Virus record (IMG/VR): IMGVR_UViG_3300034279_000393
Location: 1 to 25,892 of that record
DNA: 25,892 bases
Reading direction: 5' to 3' (one strand)
Source: a virus
A program made the translations under genes and the position numbers. Below, piece after piece: positions 7,564 to 16,031 of the stretch; the stretch's first letter is position 1, and the number at the start of each line of letters is the position of its first letter. A model generated the notes under the pieces. It was not told where the DNA came from. It saw nothing but the letters and a program-made list of their open reading frames with translations, and searched no databases.

Positions 7564-9291
7564 ATGATTAACGTCAACCAGATTACCGCCCAAATGGCGC
7601 GGATGTCCGACCAAGCGTTGCAGCAATACGCGGCTATGCACAAGGCCGACCCCTACACGTTGTCGTTGGCGCTGTCTGAGTCCAACCGCCGTAAAGAGAT
7701 GCGTCAGGGTGCACAGGCGGGGCAGCAACAGCCGCAGCCTAAAGTGGTTGACCAAGAAATTGCGCAGATGGGGCCACAAATGCCGCCCCAACAAGGGATG
7801 CCACCGCAAGGTGCGCCGCAAGGCACGCCGCCACAACAGCTTCCAGAAGACAGCGGTATTGGTCAGCTCCCGGCACCTAATATGCAGCGCATGGCTACTG
7901 GTGGCATCGTTGCTTTTGAAGAAGGCGGAGAAGTTCCCCGGTTCCGAGTTGGGGGCCAGCCGCAGGGGTACTCACACGGTATGGTTGACCCCAGCGGACT
8001 TTTTGGTGTACACCCGGAATCTTTGGCTTATGACCAAGCACGAGTTGAAGAAATTCTTGCGCGTAGAAAAGCTGCGGAGAGAGCGGCCCAAATTAAATTT
8101 CTTGAAACTGCCGCACCCGATACTGCACAAAGAATGAAACAAGAAGATGCGGCGCGTCTCCAACAATCCACTGCTCCCGCGCCTGTCCCCCGCGCTGCTC
8201 CCGCAGCACCCCCGCTTCCAGCCACGCCTGTTCCCGGTGCTACCCCGGCAAGAGGAATAAAACCCGGCGGCGGTCAAGGACTGAATCCCACCGTTGGCGG
8301 CGAAGGGCTGATGGCAGACATCCCTGGCCTGACTCAGACCGCTACAGGCACTGCAAAAGAGTTTCAAAATATGCGTGACCAGTTTGGCGAACCCACTGTG
8401 TCGCAAGCAGTGCAAAACAAAATTGGCACGTACACACTAGCCCGCGAAACAGACGCCAAAGCTGCACTCGATGAAATCAAAGCCGATCAAGCCAAGCAAG
8501 GCTTGGGCATGGAAGCCGTCGAAAAAAGAACCAAAGAACGGGGAGAAAAGTTGAGCAAACGCGAAGCTGATCTACCTGGGTTGGCCATTTTCCAAGCAGG
8601 ACTTGCCATCATGTCCGGGGAATCTCCGCACGGGCTGGTCAACATTGGCAAGGGTGCGGGCGTTGGGGCCAAGGCCTACACCGAAGGGTTGGATAAGTTG
8701 GAGGCGTCTCGTGAAAAACTGGACGAAGCCTTTGACAAGATCGACATGTTCCGTCAAAACCGTGCGGACATGAACGCCAAAGAAGTCCGCGCTGCCCAGA
8801 AAGACATCCGCGCTACCAGGACAGAAGCTGAAAAACTGGGGTTGGACGCGCTTCAAAAAGACGGCGATATGAACCGGGCAGATTCACGGGTTGCGTTTGG
8901 CGTAATGTCGGAAAACCGCGCCAAGATGTACGACATCAATGCAAGAGAGCGAATGGGGCTAGCTCAAATTTCTGCACAAGAAAGAATTGCAGCGAAGCAA
9001 GCGGAAACGGCAAGACTGAGTTCCCCTCTCCACATGTACCAACAGCTTGGTAATGAGCCCGAAGGAAGCCCGTTACTTAAAGGTTTTGGGCTGTTCAAAG
9101 AAGCGGACAAGGTACCTATGCTGTACAAAGCCTACACATCACAAGCCGCAGACCCCTTGAAGGGCGGTGAGTTCATGGCCCGGTACCCCACGTTTGCTGT
9201 GTATATGGCAGGTATGGGCGGTGCTGGCGGAAGCAGTTTTGTCGCACCCCCTGCAAATGCCCCTGTACTAAGAGCGCCGGGTCAGCGATAA
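7564..9291 (+). CDS. Internal virion/ejection protein candidate, Gln/Pro-rich then helical
   Basis: A 575-residue protein with AAGGA just before its ATG. Residues 1-50 are helical (MARMSDQALQQYAAM). Residues 55-105 are Gln/Pro-rich, then comes MATGGIVAFEEGGEVPRF, a Gly-rich amphipathic block that I recall from structural proteins of uncultured podoviruses. A Pro/Ala linker follows (about 200-235). The rest (about 265-510) is mostly charged alpha-helix with a short hydrophobic segment LAIFQAGLAIMSG near 340. The C-terminus is Gly/Ala/Pro-rich. Lying between the repeat protein and the giant protein, it fits a mid-size ejectosome component (T7 gp15-like position). No catalytic motif is visible. 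Function beyond a virion role is unknown. Confidence 0.6.
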   Translation: MINVNQITAQMARMSDQALQQYAAMHKADPYTLSLALSESNRRKEMRQGAQAGQQQPQPKVVDQEIAQMGPQMPPQQGMPPQGAPQGTPPQQLPEDSGIGQLPAPNMQRMATGGIVAFEEGGEVPRFRVGGQPQGYSHGMVDPSGLFGVHPESLAYDQARVEEILARRKAAERAAQIKFLETAAPDTAQRMKQEDAARLQQSTAPAPVPRAAPAAPPLPATPVPGATPARGIKPGGGQGLNPTVGGEGLMADIPGLTQTATGTAKEFQNMRDQFGEPTVSQAVQNKIGTYTLARETDAKAALDEIKADQAKQGLGMEAVEKRTKERGEKLSKREADLPGLAIFQAGLAIMSGESPHGLVNIGKGAGVGAKAYTEGLDKLEASREKLDEAFDKIDMFRQNRADMNAKEVRAAQKDIRATRTEAEKLGLDALQKDGDMNRADSRVAFGVMSENRAKMYDINARERMGLAQISAQERIAAKQAETARLSSPLHMYQQLGNEPEGSPLLKGFGLFKEADKVPMLYKAYTSQAADPLKGGEFMARYPTFAVYMAGMGGAGGSSFVAPPANAPVLRAPGQR

Positions 9292-9349
9292 TATTTTCTG
9301 TGCGCAACCCCAACGCCGTCGCACGGGCAACACAATTTGAGTGACAGAC

Positions 9350-12300
9350 ATGGCCAACTACATCCGCTTGCCCAACGGCGCGTACTATGAAGCTACAGAA
9401 GGACAGTCCCCTGCGGATGCCTTTCGAGACGCATATAAGTACTTTCCACAAGCGTTTGGTGTAGAAGCCCCAGCCCCCACAACTAAAAGCGGTCTGGGCG
9501 GGGCGTTTGGTAAGGGGCTTGAGTCACTTCTGTCCAGCGGACAGACCGCCGCAGAATCCCTGATGGGGTCTCCCGAGGAAGCGGCCAAAAGCGCATTGGC
9601 ACGCGGAGAAGCTCGGAGTAAAAAATACGAAGAGCAGGTCAGTTGGGATAAGGTCAAGAAGGCATACGAAGAGCAAGGCGTCTTTTCTGCCGCCAAGGAA
9701 GCGCTGGGCCAAGTCCCCGCAGCCATTGCTGAACAAGCGCCCAACATAGCATCGACACTGGGCGCGGCCCGGTTGGGCGCAACAGCAGGCTCCGTCTTTG
9801 GCCCGGTCGGCACGATTGTTGGCGGCGTGGCAGGCGCAGCCGCCCCGTCTTTAATCTCCCAGTTTGGCGGCAACATCGAGCGCCAAGCCGCTGAACAGCA
9901 GGCCAGGGGAGAAACGCTCAACATTGACCGAGGTGCGGCAGCAGCCGCTGCTTTGCCCCAGGCTGCACTGGATGTGGCCGGGACGTTCATTCCTTTGGGC
10001 GGGCAGCTTGTAAGCAAACTGACAGGAATACCCGTCAAAGCGTTGACGATTGGAGCAGGCAACGCCACCAAGCTGGCCGAAGAGCGTTTGCTTGCAACCT
10101 TGGCCAAAGGCACCGCCGTTGGCGCAGTAGCTGAAATCCCCACGGAAATTACCCAGCAGATGCTAGAGCGTGCACAAGCAGGGTTGTCTCTCACAGACAG
10201 CGATGCGTTGGCTGAATATGGCAGGACTGCATACCAAGTTGGTCTGCTGGCCCCTATTGGCGGGGCTGGCCGATTGTCTGAGCGCGGTGCTGCACGCGAC
10301 ACTGTGGCCAAACAAAAAGCGGACGAAGCCGCCCAGGCCGCGCAAGAAGCCGAAGCTGCCAAGAATGCACCAGAAGCACTGATTGCTTTGGACGATCAGT
10401 ACCGGGCTGCGGCTGCACAGCGCCAACAACTTGAAGCATTGGTTGCAACCAAGCCCACCAAGGCCTCCACGGTAGAAGAGAAGAAGGCATATGTTGCGGC
10501 CAAGCAAGAGCTGGCCAAGTTCAACAACGAGTTCAAACCGCTGGAAGCCGAATACCAGCAGCGCAAAGAAGCGATTGACGCGTTGTACGCACAGCAAGCG
10601 GCGCAGATGGAAGCTGAGACAGCCGGGGCACAGCCAACCGCTGCACAGGCAATCCCCAACGCTACCGCACTACCGCCCGTCACCAAGCTGATGGACCAGT
10701 TAAGTCAAATACGCACCCAGATCGACACGGTTGAAACTCAGTTGGCCGCAGGCCCAAGCATTGAAGAGCAAGAACAACTCCAGGCCCAGCGCCAAGCGTT
10801 GCTCCCTCAACTGGAGTCCTTGGGCGCGGTGGTAACTGAGCGCGGGGGTGTGGCAGCGTCCGAGAAAGAGTTCCTGGGCGAACTCAAAGCCGCAGAAAAG
10901 AAACGCCTTGAGTTGTTGGCCAAGGGGGACTTCGACGCTGCCGCCCAGCAAGTCACTAAGGTCAAGCAGCTTCAGGCCCAAGTCCCGCTGTTTGAAACCA
11001 TGCGCACGTATCAGCAGACGCAACCCGGCGAGACAATGGCGCTGTTCTCCCAAGAGCAAGCACCCACTCCAGCACCCCAAGTCACTGAAGCGCCTGAAAC
11101 CACAGTGGTTGAAGCAGCCGCGCCTGCCGCACCAGAGCCAAAAGAACCCGCCAAAGTACAGGCGTTGCAAACCAAGCTGGACGAAGCCAACGCTGCGCTG
11201 CCCACACTGGCCAAGGCTGGGGATGCTGCCGCACTGTCCAAGCAGACCGACGACATCAACAAGATTGAAAATGAGTTGGCCACAGCACAGAAGAAGCCCC
11301 GCACGGACATCTTTGATTTGTTCAGCCCCGCCAACATTTTGCGCACTGCCGTACAGAACAACGACCAGAAACTGATAGCCACCATCACGGACGTAGAAAA
11401 CAAGAAGACCAAAACTGCCGCGTTGGATAAAGCCGCTGATGAGCGCACCCGTGTTATGCGTTTGTTGGACGAGCGGTTGGGGCTTGGCGGGGAAGAGCTG
11501 GTTAAGAAACCGATTGAACCGGGGCTGCGGCTTCAAAGCGTGCGCCGTACTCGCACGCCGTTGTTTGAATCTTTTTTTGACACCAGAGCAAAAGCTAGAT
11601 TTACAAACGGCACGAACTTTGAAGTTATTGAGAAAACCAAAACAGATGAAGATGGCAACGTCGTTTTGGACAAGGACAACAAACCCGTAACGGAAAAGAT
11701 CAAGTTGCAAGACATCTACGACAAAGGCGGTGCGCCTGCGGTCGAGTATGAAATGGTCACGCAACAGATTGAAGACCTGAAGAAGCTGGTGGAAACGCGC
11801 CAGCGCAATGCCAAGAAGTCTTTGTTGGCACAAGCCTACGATTTGGCAGCGGAGCATGATGCGCTTACTGCGCAAATGGCGGCGCGTGAAGGAAAAACCA
11901 ACGTGTTCCTTCAGCGCAAACTTGACGCTGCGCTCAACAAATACAACATGGTGTTAGGCAAGATTGCCCCTGTGCGTGAGCAAATCATCAAGTTGCACCA
12001 AAGCCTGTACGAGACAACTCCCATTAAACCTGTTGTAGAAGAACGGGGACGGTTGCAAAAAGAAGAAAACGAACGCCGCCAAGCCACCGCAGCCGCTGTT
12101 AAAGCAGGCACAGCCAAGACCCCGATGTCACGCACGGCACAGACAGCCGCCCGGATTAACCGGGGGGATGTGCGCAAGGAAGCCGAAACGTCTGAAAAGC
12201 TGCGCAATCTGGCCATGGAGTTGGGCCGTCAAGAGCCGGGGTACAAGGCGATGCTACAGCAGCGCAAGAAGCGGCTGGATGCGTTGGTTGCCCGGTATGG

Positions 12301-15300
12301 CAAGGACGACGATGCGGTCAACGATTTCAAAGCCGTGGTGCGCGAAGAGATGGAAGCCAAGGCGCTGGAGTTGGGCAAAACAACGCCTGAATACAAAGCC
12401 ACGCTGAAGGAGCAGATTGCCTACTTTCAAGAAGTGCTACCCACAGCAGGCAAGCAAGTTGCCGCAAGTAAGCGCACACCTCAAGTTACACGCAAAGCCA
12501 CTGGTGCACCCAAAGAGTTGCGGGTTGCTGGTAGCCGCATGTCTGATAAAGAGATTGAGCAGACGATCAAAGACAGCGAAGCAGGCACAGCTTTCCGCGT
12601 TCGGTCCGCACCCGGTGAAAGCATTGACCCCGCCCAAGCACAAGCATTTATCGACAAAGTGCAGGCAGGATTGCCAGAGAACGTCAAGTTTGTGTACGCC
12701 GCCGACCCCGGCAAGATTTCCCTTGGTTTGCTTACGCGCATGTCTCAAGAAGGGATTGATCCCACGGACGCCATGGTGCAGGGCGCGGTATTCAGTGATG
12801 GCACGGTCTTGATCGTTGGCAACCAGCACACAGACCTCAAGGACTTGGAAGCCACCGTGGCCCACGAGTTGTTTGGCCATTACGGCATCGACACAATGAT
12901 TGGGGCCAAGCGGTTGCAAGAGTATGCCAACAAGACTGATTTGCTAAAACTGGCCGAGGACATTGGCGGAGCTGACCTGTTGGCCGAGATGCAGCAAGTA
13001 GCGGCATCCAACGCCGCCTTGGGCCGCAGCGAAGAAATCCAAAAGCTGCAAGTGTTGCGCGAGATCATTGCGCACACGGAAGAAACGCGGGTCACCGAGT
13101 CGTTCCGTCAAAAGGCTGGGCGCTGGCTCAAGGAGTTGGTCGGTATGGTTCGCGCAGCCCTGCGCGACATGGGCTTTACTGACATGGCCGCGATGTCCAA
13201 CTCGGACATTTTCTACGCACTGAAGAAGTCTCGCCAAGCGTTTGCTGACAGGAAGATTGGGCCGTATCGCGCTGCTGATGGACAGATTGCACTCCGCACC
13301 CGCAAAGAACCCGTGACGATTGGCTCATCCCTGACCGCCACCCAGGCCAGCGTAAAAGACCGCCTGCTTGGGAACTTCATGGGGTTGACCGGGCGTGTGC
13401 AGCTTGTTGACCAGCACGCCGCTTTGTCTGAGGCGCTCAAGCAAGGCTTGACCAAAGGGCAGATCACTTCTCTAGAAGCAGGCAACGCCGAATACTCCTT
13501 GCGGTTTGGCCAGCAAAACAGCCAGTACGCCGGGCAGTTCTTGACCAATGGCGCTGTTGAACTGGTGGCCAACAAGACTCCCCAAGGCGTTGAATATGTC
13601 TACAAAAGTAAGCCCGGCGTCAGCATGATTGATGTGGCCAAGGCGTTTGCCAAAGCCAATGTGGGCAATGATGCCCAGACCGAAGCCATGGCTACGTTGT
13701 ATCTGGCAGGCAAACGTGCGAAGCAAGTGGGTTGGGAAAAGCTCAACTTCGACGCAGACAAACTGGCCGCCATCAAAGCCGATTACGCGCAATTGATGGC
13801 AGTGCTCAACGCCAACCAGCCTGCCAAAAATGCGTTTGAAGACGGCTCTAAGCTGTATCAGAAATACAACGCCGGGTTGCTGGACTTTATTGTGCAGACA
13901 GGCGCACTCAAGCCCGGTAAAGCAGCCGAACTCAAAGCAATGGAGTACGTGCCGTTCTACCGGGTAGACCGCGAAGGCAACGTCGATTTGATGGTAGACA
14001 AAGAAACGCCTGTGCGCATCTCCAACATCAAGGATGAACCGCAGCTCAAAGAGCTTGTGGGCGGCAACACGCAGATTCTGCCTTTGTTTACCAGTTCGGT
14101 TCAGAACACCTTCATGCTCACACGCATGGGCCTGCGCAATCAAGCCATCAAGGAGTCGGCGTTTGCCCTGCGCAAGATCGGTATTGCCAGCCGCGTTGCT
14201 CCCGGCAAAGGCCCCGCTGGCACGCGCAATGATGTTGTGCGCTTTAAAAAGAACGGCGAAGATCACTACGCGCTGATCGACACCGACTTGTACGGCATCC
14301 CCGCCGACTTGATTGTCAAGGGCATGGAAGGCATCAAGACCACCATCCCGGCAATCGTCAAGCTGATGGGCTACCCAGCGGATGTGCTGCGTAAGTTTGT
14401 GACACGCAACCCCACATACGTTTTTCGTCAAATGGTGCGCGACCCCCTGAATGCTTGGCTGACTACAGGTACTGATGCCACTCCTGTGCTCAGCGCAATG
14501 AAAGAGCTTGGCAAAATGGTTGCAGGCCGCAGCGAAACAGAAAAGGCGCTTATGGCATCTGGCGCAATCAGCAGCAATGTCTTCACAGGCGACCAGCGCG
14601 ATATGTCCAAGTTCTTGGCTGACATTGCCGTAAACAAATCTGGTTGGGAAAAAAATCTGGCCAGAGCTGATGTTTTTGCAATGCGGGCAGATGCCGCTAC
14701 CCGCGCCGTGGTGTACAACGACTCCTTGGCCAAAGGCATGACGGAGCAGCAGGCATTGCTGCGCACCTTGGAGTCCATGAACTTCAGCCGCAAGGGGTTG
14801 TCGCCCAGCATGCAGATGCTGTCCACGATGATTCCGTTCTTCAACGCACAGATTCAAGGCTTGGATGTTTTGTACCGGGCGTTCAAAGGCCAGATGCCGT
14901 ACAGCGAACAACTCAAAATTAAAGAGAAACTGTACGCACGCGGCATGATGTTGGCGGTGGGCACGATGGCTTACGCCGCTTTGATGAGCGACGACGAAGC
15001 ATACAAACGCGCCAAACCCGAAGAGCGCTACGGCAACTGGTTTGTGTACATCCCAGGCGTGTCGGAACCTGTGCGCGTGCCAATCCCGTTTGAATTGGGC
15101 TACCTGTTCAAGTCACTGCCAGAGGCGATATGGAACGTGGCCCAGGGCGACGAGAAGGCAAGCAAAGCTGCGGCGGGAATTGGCAAGTTGCTTGCCCAGA
15201 CCAACCCGTTTGCGTTGCCGCAAGCTGTCAAGCCGCTGACCGAGGCGATACTGGGTAAATCGTTCTACGGCGGCGACATCGAGTCCGTGCGAGAAAAAGG

Positions 15301-15877
15301 GGTGCTGGCCACCGACCGCTACCGCGACAGCAGCACCGAGATTGCCAAACTGATTGGAAGCGTCACAGGTGAAGCTGGCGTGAGCGCGATCACCATTGAC
15401 CACCTGATTCGCGGATACACCGGGCCGTTGGGGATTGCATTGATGTCCTTGGCCAACCCGATACTGTCCCCCAGTGAGCGCAGTGATATTGCCACGCCTT
15501 CTGCCAAGCCCAGCAAGCTGCCGTTCATTGGCGGTTTGTTCCAGCCCGTTCAAGGCCGGGGCACCATTGACGAAGCCTACGACCGCATGGAAGAACTCAA
15601 GCAGATCAAGGGCACGTTTAACAGTATGGTCGAGAAAGGCCAGCGTGCGGAAGCCAAGGAGTTTGCTCAGCGGTACTCAACTGAGTTGGCACTGGCCACC
15701 ACATCCGGGCAAGTGCAAAAGGCACTGGGCGAAATGGCCAAGCAAGAGCGTGCGATTCGCGCATCCCCCAACCTGACCACTGAGCAGAAAGACGCACAGT
15801 TGGAAAAGCTGGACAAGCTGAAAACGAACTACGCTCGAAAGTTTATCGAGGTAGCCGATAGAACCAAACCCCAATAA
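9350..15877 (+). CDS. Giant internal virion/large polyvalent protein with zincin motif
   Basis: A 2175-residue protein. The ATG at 9350 is preferred over GTG 9341 because GAG at 9339-9341 gives a weak ribosome site at normal spacing and the N-terminus then reads MANYIRLPNGAYYEATEGQ. Regions in order: N-terminal motif (1-37); Gly/Ala-rich hydrophobic zone (about 135-235, a glycine-zipper-like membrane candidate); long charged coiled-coil and Ala/Gln/Glu-rich region (about 300-1090); an HELFGH zinc-binding motif (H1172, E1173, H1177) followed by REIIAHTEE, where E1238 could be the third ligand; a WLKELVGMVRAALRDMGF helix; and a C-terminal half with RNPTYVFRQMVRDPLNAW near 1686, resembling large polyvalent protein-associated domain 38. 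As the last, largest gene of the virion block it corresponds to T7 gp16: a protein ejected into the cell envelope. Peptidase activity is inferred. Confidence 0.75.
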   Translation: MANYIRLPNGAYYEATEGQSPADAFRDAYKYFPQAFGVEAPAPTTKSGLGGAFGKGLESLLSSGQTAAESLMGSPEEAAKSALARGEARSKKYEEQVSWDKVKKAYEEQGVFSAAKEALGQVPAAIAEQAPNIASTLGAARLGATAGSVFGPVGTIVGGVAGAAAPSLISQFGGNIERQAAEQQARGETLNIDRGAAAAAALPQAALDVAGTFIPLGGQLVSKLTGIPVKALTIGAGNATKLAEERLLATLAKGTAVGAVAEIPTEITQQMLERAQAGLSLTDSDALAEYGRTAYQVGLLAPIGGAGRLSERGAARDTVAKQKADEAAQAAQEAEAAKNAPEALIALDDQYRAAAAQRQQLEALVATKPTKASTVEEKKAYVAAKQELAKFNNEFKPLEAEYQQRKEAIDALYAQQAAQMEAETAGAQPTAAQAIPNATALPPVTKLMDQLSQIRTQIDTVETQLAAGPSIEEQEQLQAQRQALLPQLESLGAVVTERGGVAASEKEFLGELKAAEKKRLELLAKGDFDAAAQQVTKVKQLQAQVPLFETMRTYQQTQPGETMALFSQEQAPTPAPQVTEAPETTVVEAAAPAAPEPKEPAKVQALQTKLDEANAALPTLAKAGDAAALSKQTDDINKIENELATAQKKPRTDIFDLFSPANILRTAVQNNDQKLIATITDVENKKTKTAALDKAADERTRVMRLLDERLGLGGEELVKKPIEPGLRLQSVRRTRTPLFESFFDTRAKARFTNGTNFEVIEKTKTDEDGNVVLDKDNKPVTEKIKLQDIYDKGGAPAVEYEMVTQQIEDLKKLVETRQRNAKKSLLAQAYDLAAEHDALTAQMAAREGKTNVFLQRKLDAALNKYNMVLGKIAPVREQIIKLHQSLYETTPIKPVVEERGRLQKEENERRQATAAAVKAGTAKTPMSRTAQTAARINRGDVRKEAETSEKLRNLAMELGRQEPGYKAMLQQRKKRLDALVARYGKDDDAVNDFKAVVREEMEAKALELGKTTPEYKATLKEQIAYFQEVLPTAGKQVAASKRTPQVTRKATGAPKELRVAGSRMSDKEIEQTIKDSEAGTAFRVRSAPGESIDPAQAQAFIDKVQAGLPENVKFVYAADPGKISLGLLTRMSQEGIDPTDAMVQGAVFSDGTVLIVGNQHTDLKDLEATVAHELFGHYGIDTMIGAKRLQEYANKTDLLKLAEDIGGADLLAEMQQVAASNAALGRSEEIQKLQVLREIIAHTEETRVTESFRQKAGRWLKELVGMVRAALRDMGFTDMAAMSNSDIFYALKKSRQAFADRKIGPYRAADGQIALRTRKEPVTIGSSLTATQASVKDRLLGNFMGLTGRVQLVDQHAALSEALKQGLTKGQITSLEAGNAEYSLRFGQQNSQYAGQFLTNGAVELVANKTPQGVEYVYKSKPGVSMIDVAKAFAKANVGNDAQTEAMATLYLAGKRAKQVGWEKLNFDADKLAAIKADYAQLMAVLNANQPAKNAFEDGSKLYQKYNAGLLDFIVQTGALKPGKAAELKAMEYVPFYRVDREGNVDLMVDKETPVRISNIKDEPQLKELVGGNTQILPLFTSSVQNTFMLTRMGLRNQAIKESAFALRKIGIASRVAPGKGPAGTRNDVVRFKKNGEDHYALIDTDLYGIPADLIVKGMEGIKTTIPAIVKLMGYPADVLRKFVTRNPTYVFRQMVRDPLNAWLTTGTDATPVLSAMKELGKMVAGRSETEKALMASGAISSNVFTGDQRDMSKFLADIAVNKSGWEKNLARADVFAMRADAATRAVVYNDSLAKGMTEQQALLRTLESMNFSRKGLSPSMQMLSTMIPFFNAQIQGLDVLYRAFKGQMPYSEQLKIKEKLYARGMMLAVGTMAYAALMSDDEAYKRAKPEERYGNWFVYIPGVSEPVRVPIPFELGYLFKSLPEAIWNVAQGDEKASKAAAGIGKLLAQTNPFALPQAVKPLTEAILGKSFYGGDIESVREKGVLATDRYRDSSTEIAKLIGSVTGEAGVSAITIDHLIRGYTGPLGIALMSLANPILSPSERSDIATPSAKPSKLPFIGGLFQPVQGRGTIDEAYDRMEELKQIKGTFNSMVEKGQRAEAKEFAQRYSTELALATTSGQVQKALGEMAKQERAIRASPNLTTEQKDAQLEKLDKLKTNYARKFIEVADRTKPQ

Positions 15878-16031
15878 GGGCGTGGCGGATGCCCGACACA
15901 GCGCGGGCATCCTTCAATCTGCACTTAACCGCTTCGCGCAGTCCTTCCTCGCGGATGCGTTCCACATCGAGGCAGGGGACAAAGAACCCCTGCCCCCGCT
16001 CAAGCTGCGGCCATGGATAGTGGATCGTCAT
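15843..16031 (-). CDS. Small conserved-looking phage protein across the convergent junction
   Basis: A 62-residue frame starts at ATG 16031 inside the end of the primase gene (32-base overlap) and stops at 15843 inside the end of the giant + strand gene (35-base convergent overlap). It reads MTIHYPWPQLERGQGFFVPC, a helix with REEGLREAVKCRL, and a final strand IGVWFYR. This is a compact, plausible small fold, and I recall short phage proteins with a GxxFFVP motif followed by a helix and a final strand. By hand count 42 of 62 codons end in G or C, like the neighbouring genes. GGAAG precedes the ATG by only one base, a poor ribosome site, so coupling to the primase gene is likely. Function unknown. 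The alternative is that the junction is merely a terminator region. Confidence 0.6.
   Translation of the reverse strand: MTIHYPWPQLERGQGFFVPCLDVERIREEGLREAVKCRLKDARAVSGIRHALIGVWFYRLPR
15887..15912 (+). terminator. Perfect 9-bp hairpin after the virion module
   Basis: GGATGCCCG at 15887-15895 is an exact inverted copy of CGGGCATCC at 15904-15912, with an 8-base loop. It begins 10 bases after the TAA of the giant gene and is followed by TTCAATCT, a weak U-rich tail. This is the best candidate for ending + strand transcription before it reads antisense into the replication genes. It also lies inside the small - strand gene at 15843-16031, so it must be tolerated there. Confidence 0.5.
15971..15994 (-). 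terminator. Perfect 8-bp hairpin just after the primase stop
   Basis: GGCAGGGG at 15971-15978 pairs exactly with CCCCTGCC at 15987-15994 around an 8-base loop. Read on the - strand it starts five bases after the TGA of the primase gene (16000). No U-run follows, so it may weaken rather than end transcription. In the small gene it encodes the GQGFFVPCL segment, so the symmetry could partly be a coding coincidence. Confidence 0.35.

Noticed and set aside
9300-9324. GTGCG/CGCAC inverted repeat in the 58-base gap before the giant gene
   Set aside because: Only five pairs with a 15-base loop and no U-run; too weak to call a terminator or regulatory hairpin.
9385-10362. Antisense open frame of 325 codons
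   Set aside because: Ala/Ser/Pro-rich low-complexity product opposite an Ala-rich coding region; no ribosome site or operon context.
10700-11875. Antisense open frame of 391 codons
   Set aside because: Leu/Gly/Arg/Cys-skewed product mirrors the Gln/Ala/Glu-rich coiled coil on the + strand; a shadow frame.
13472-14911. Long antisense open frame (479 codons) opposite the giant virion gene
   Set aside because: It lies wholly within a convincing + strand gene, has no recognisable motif, and the Cys/His-heavy product is typical of the reverse frame of GC-biased coding DNA.
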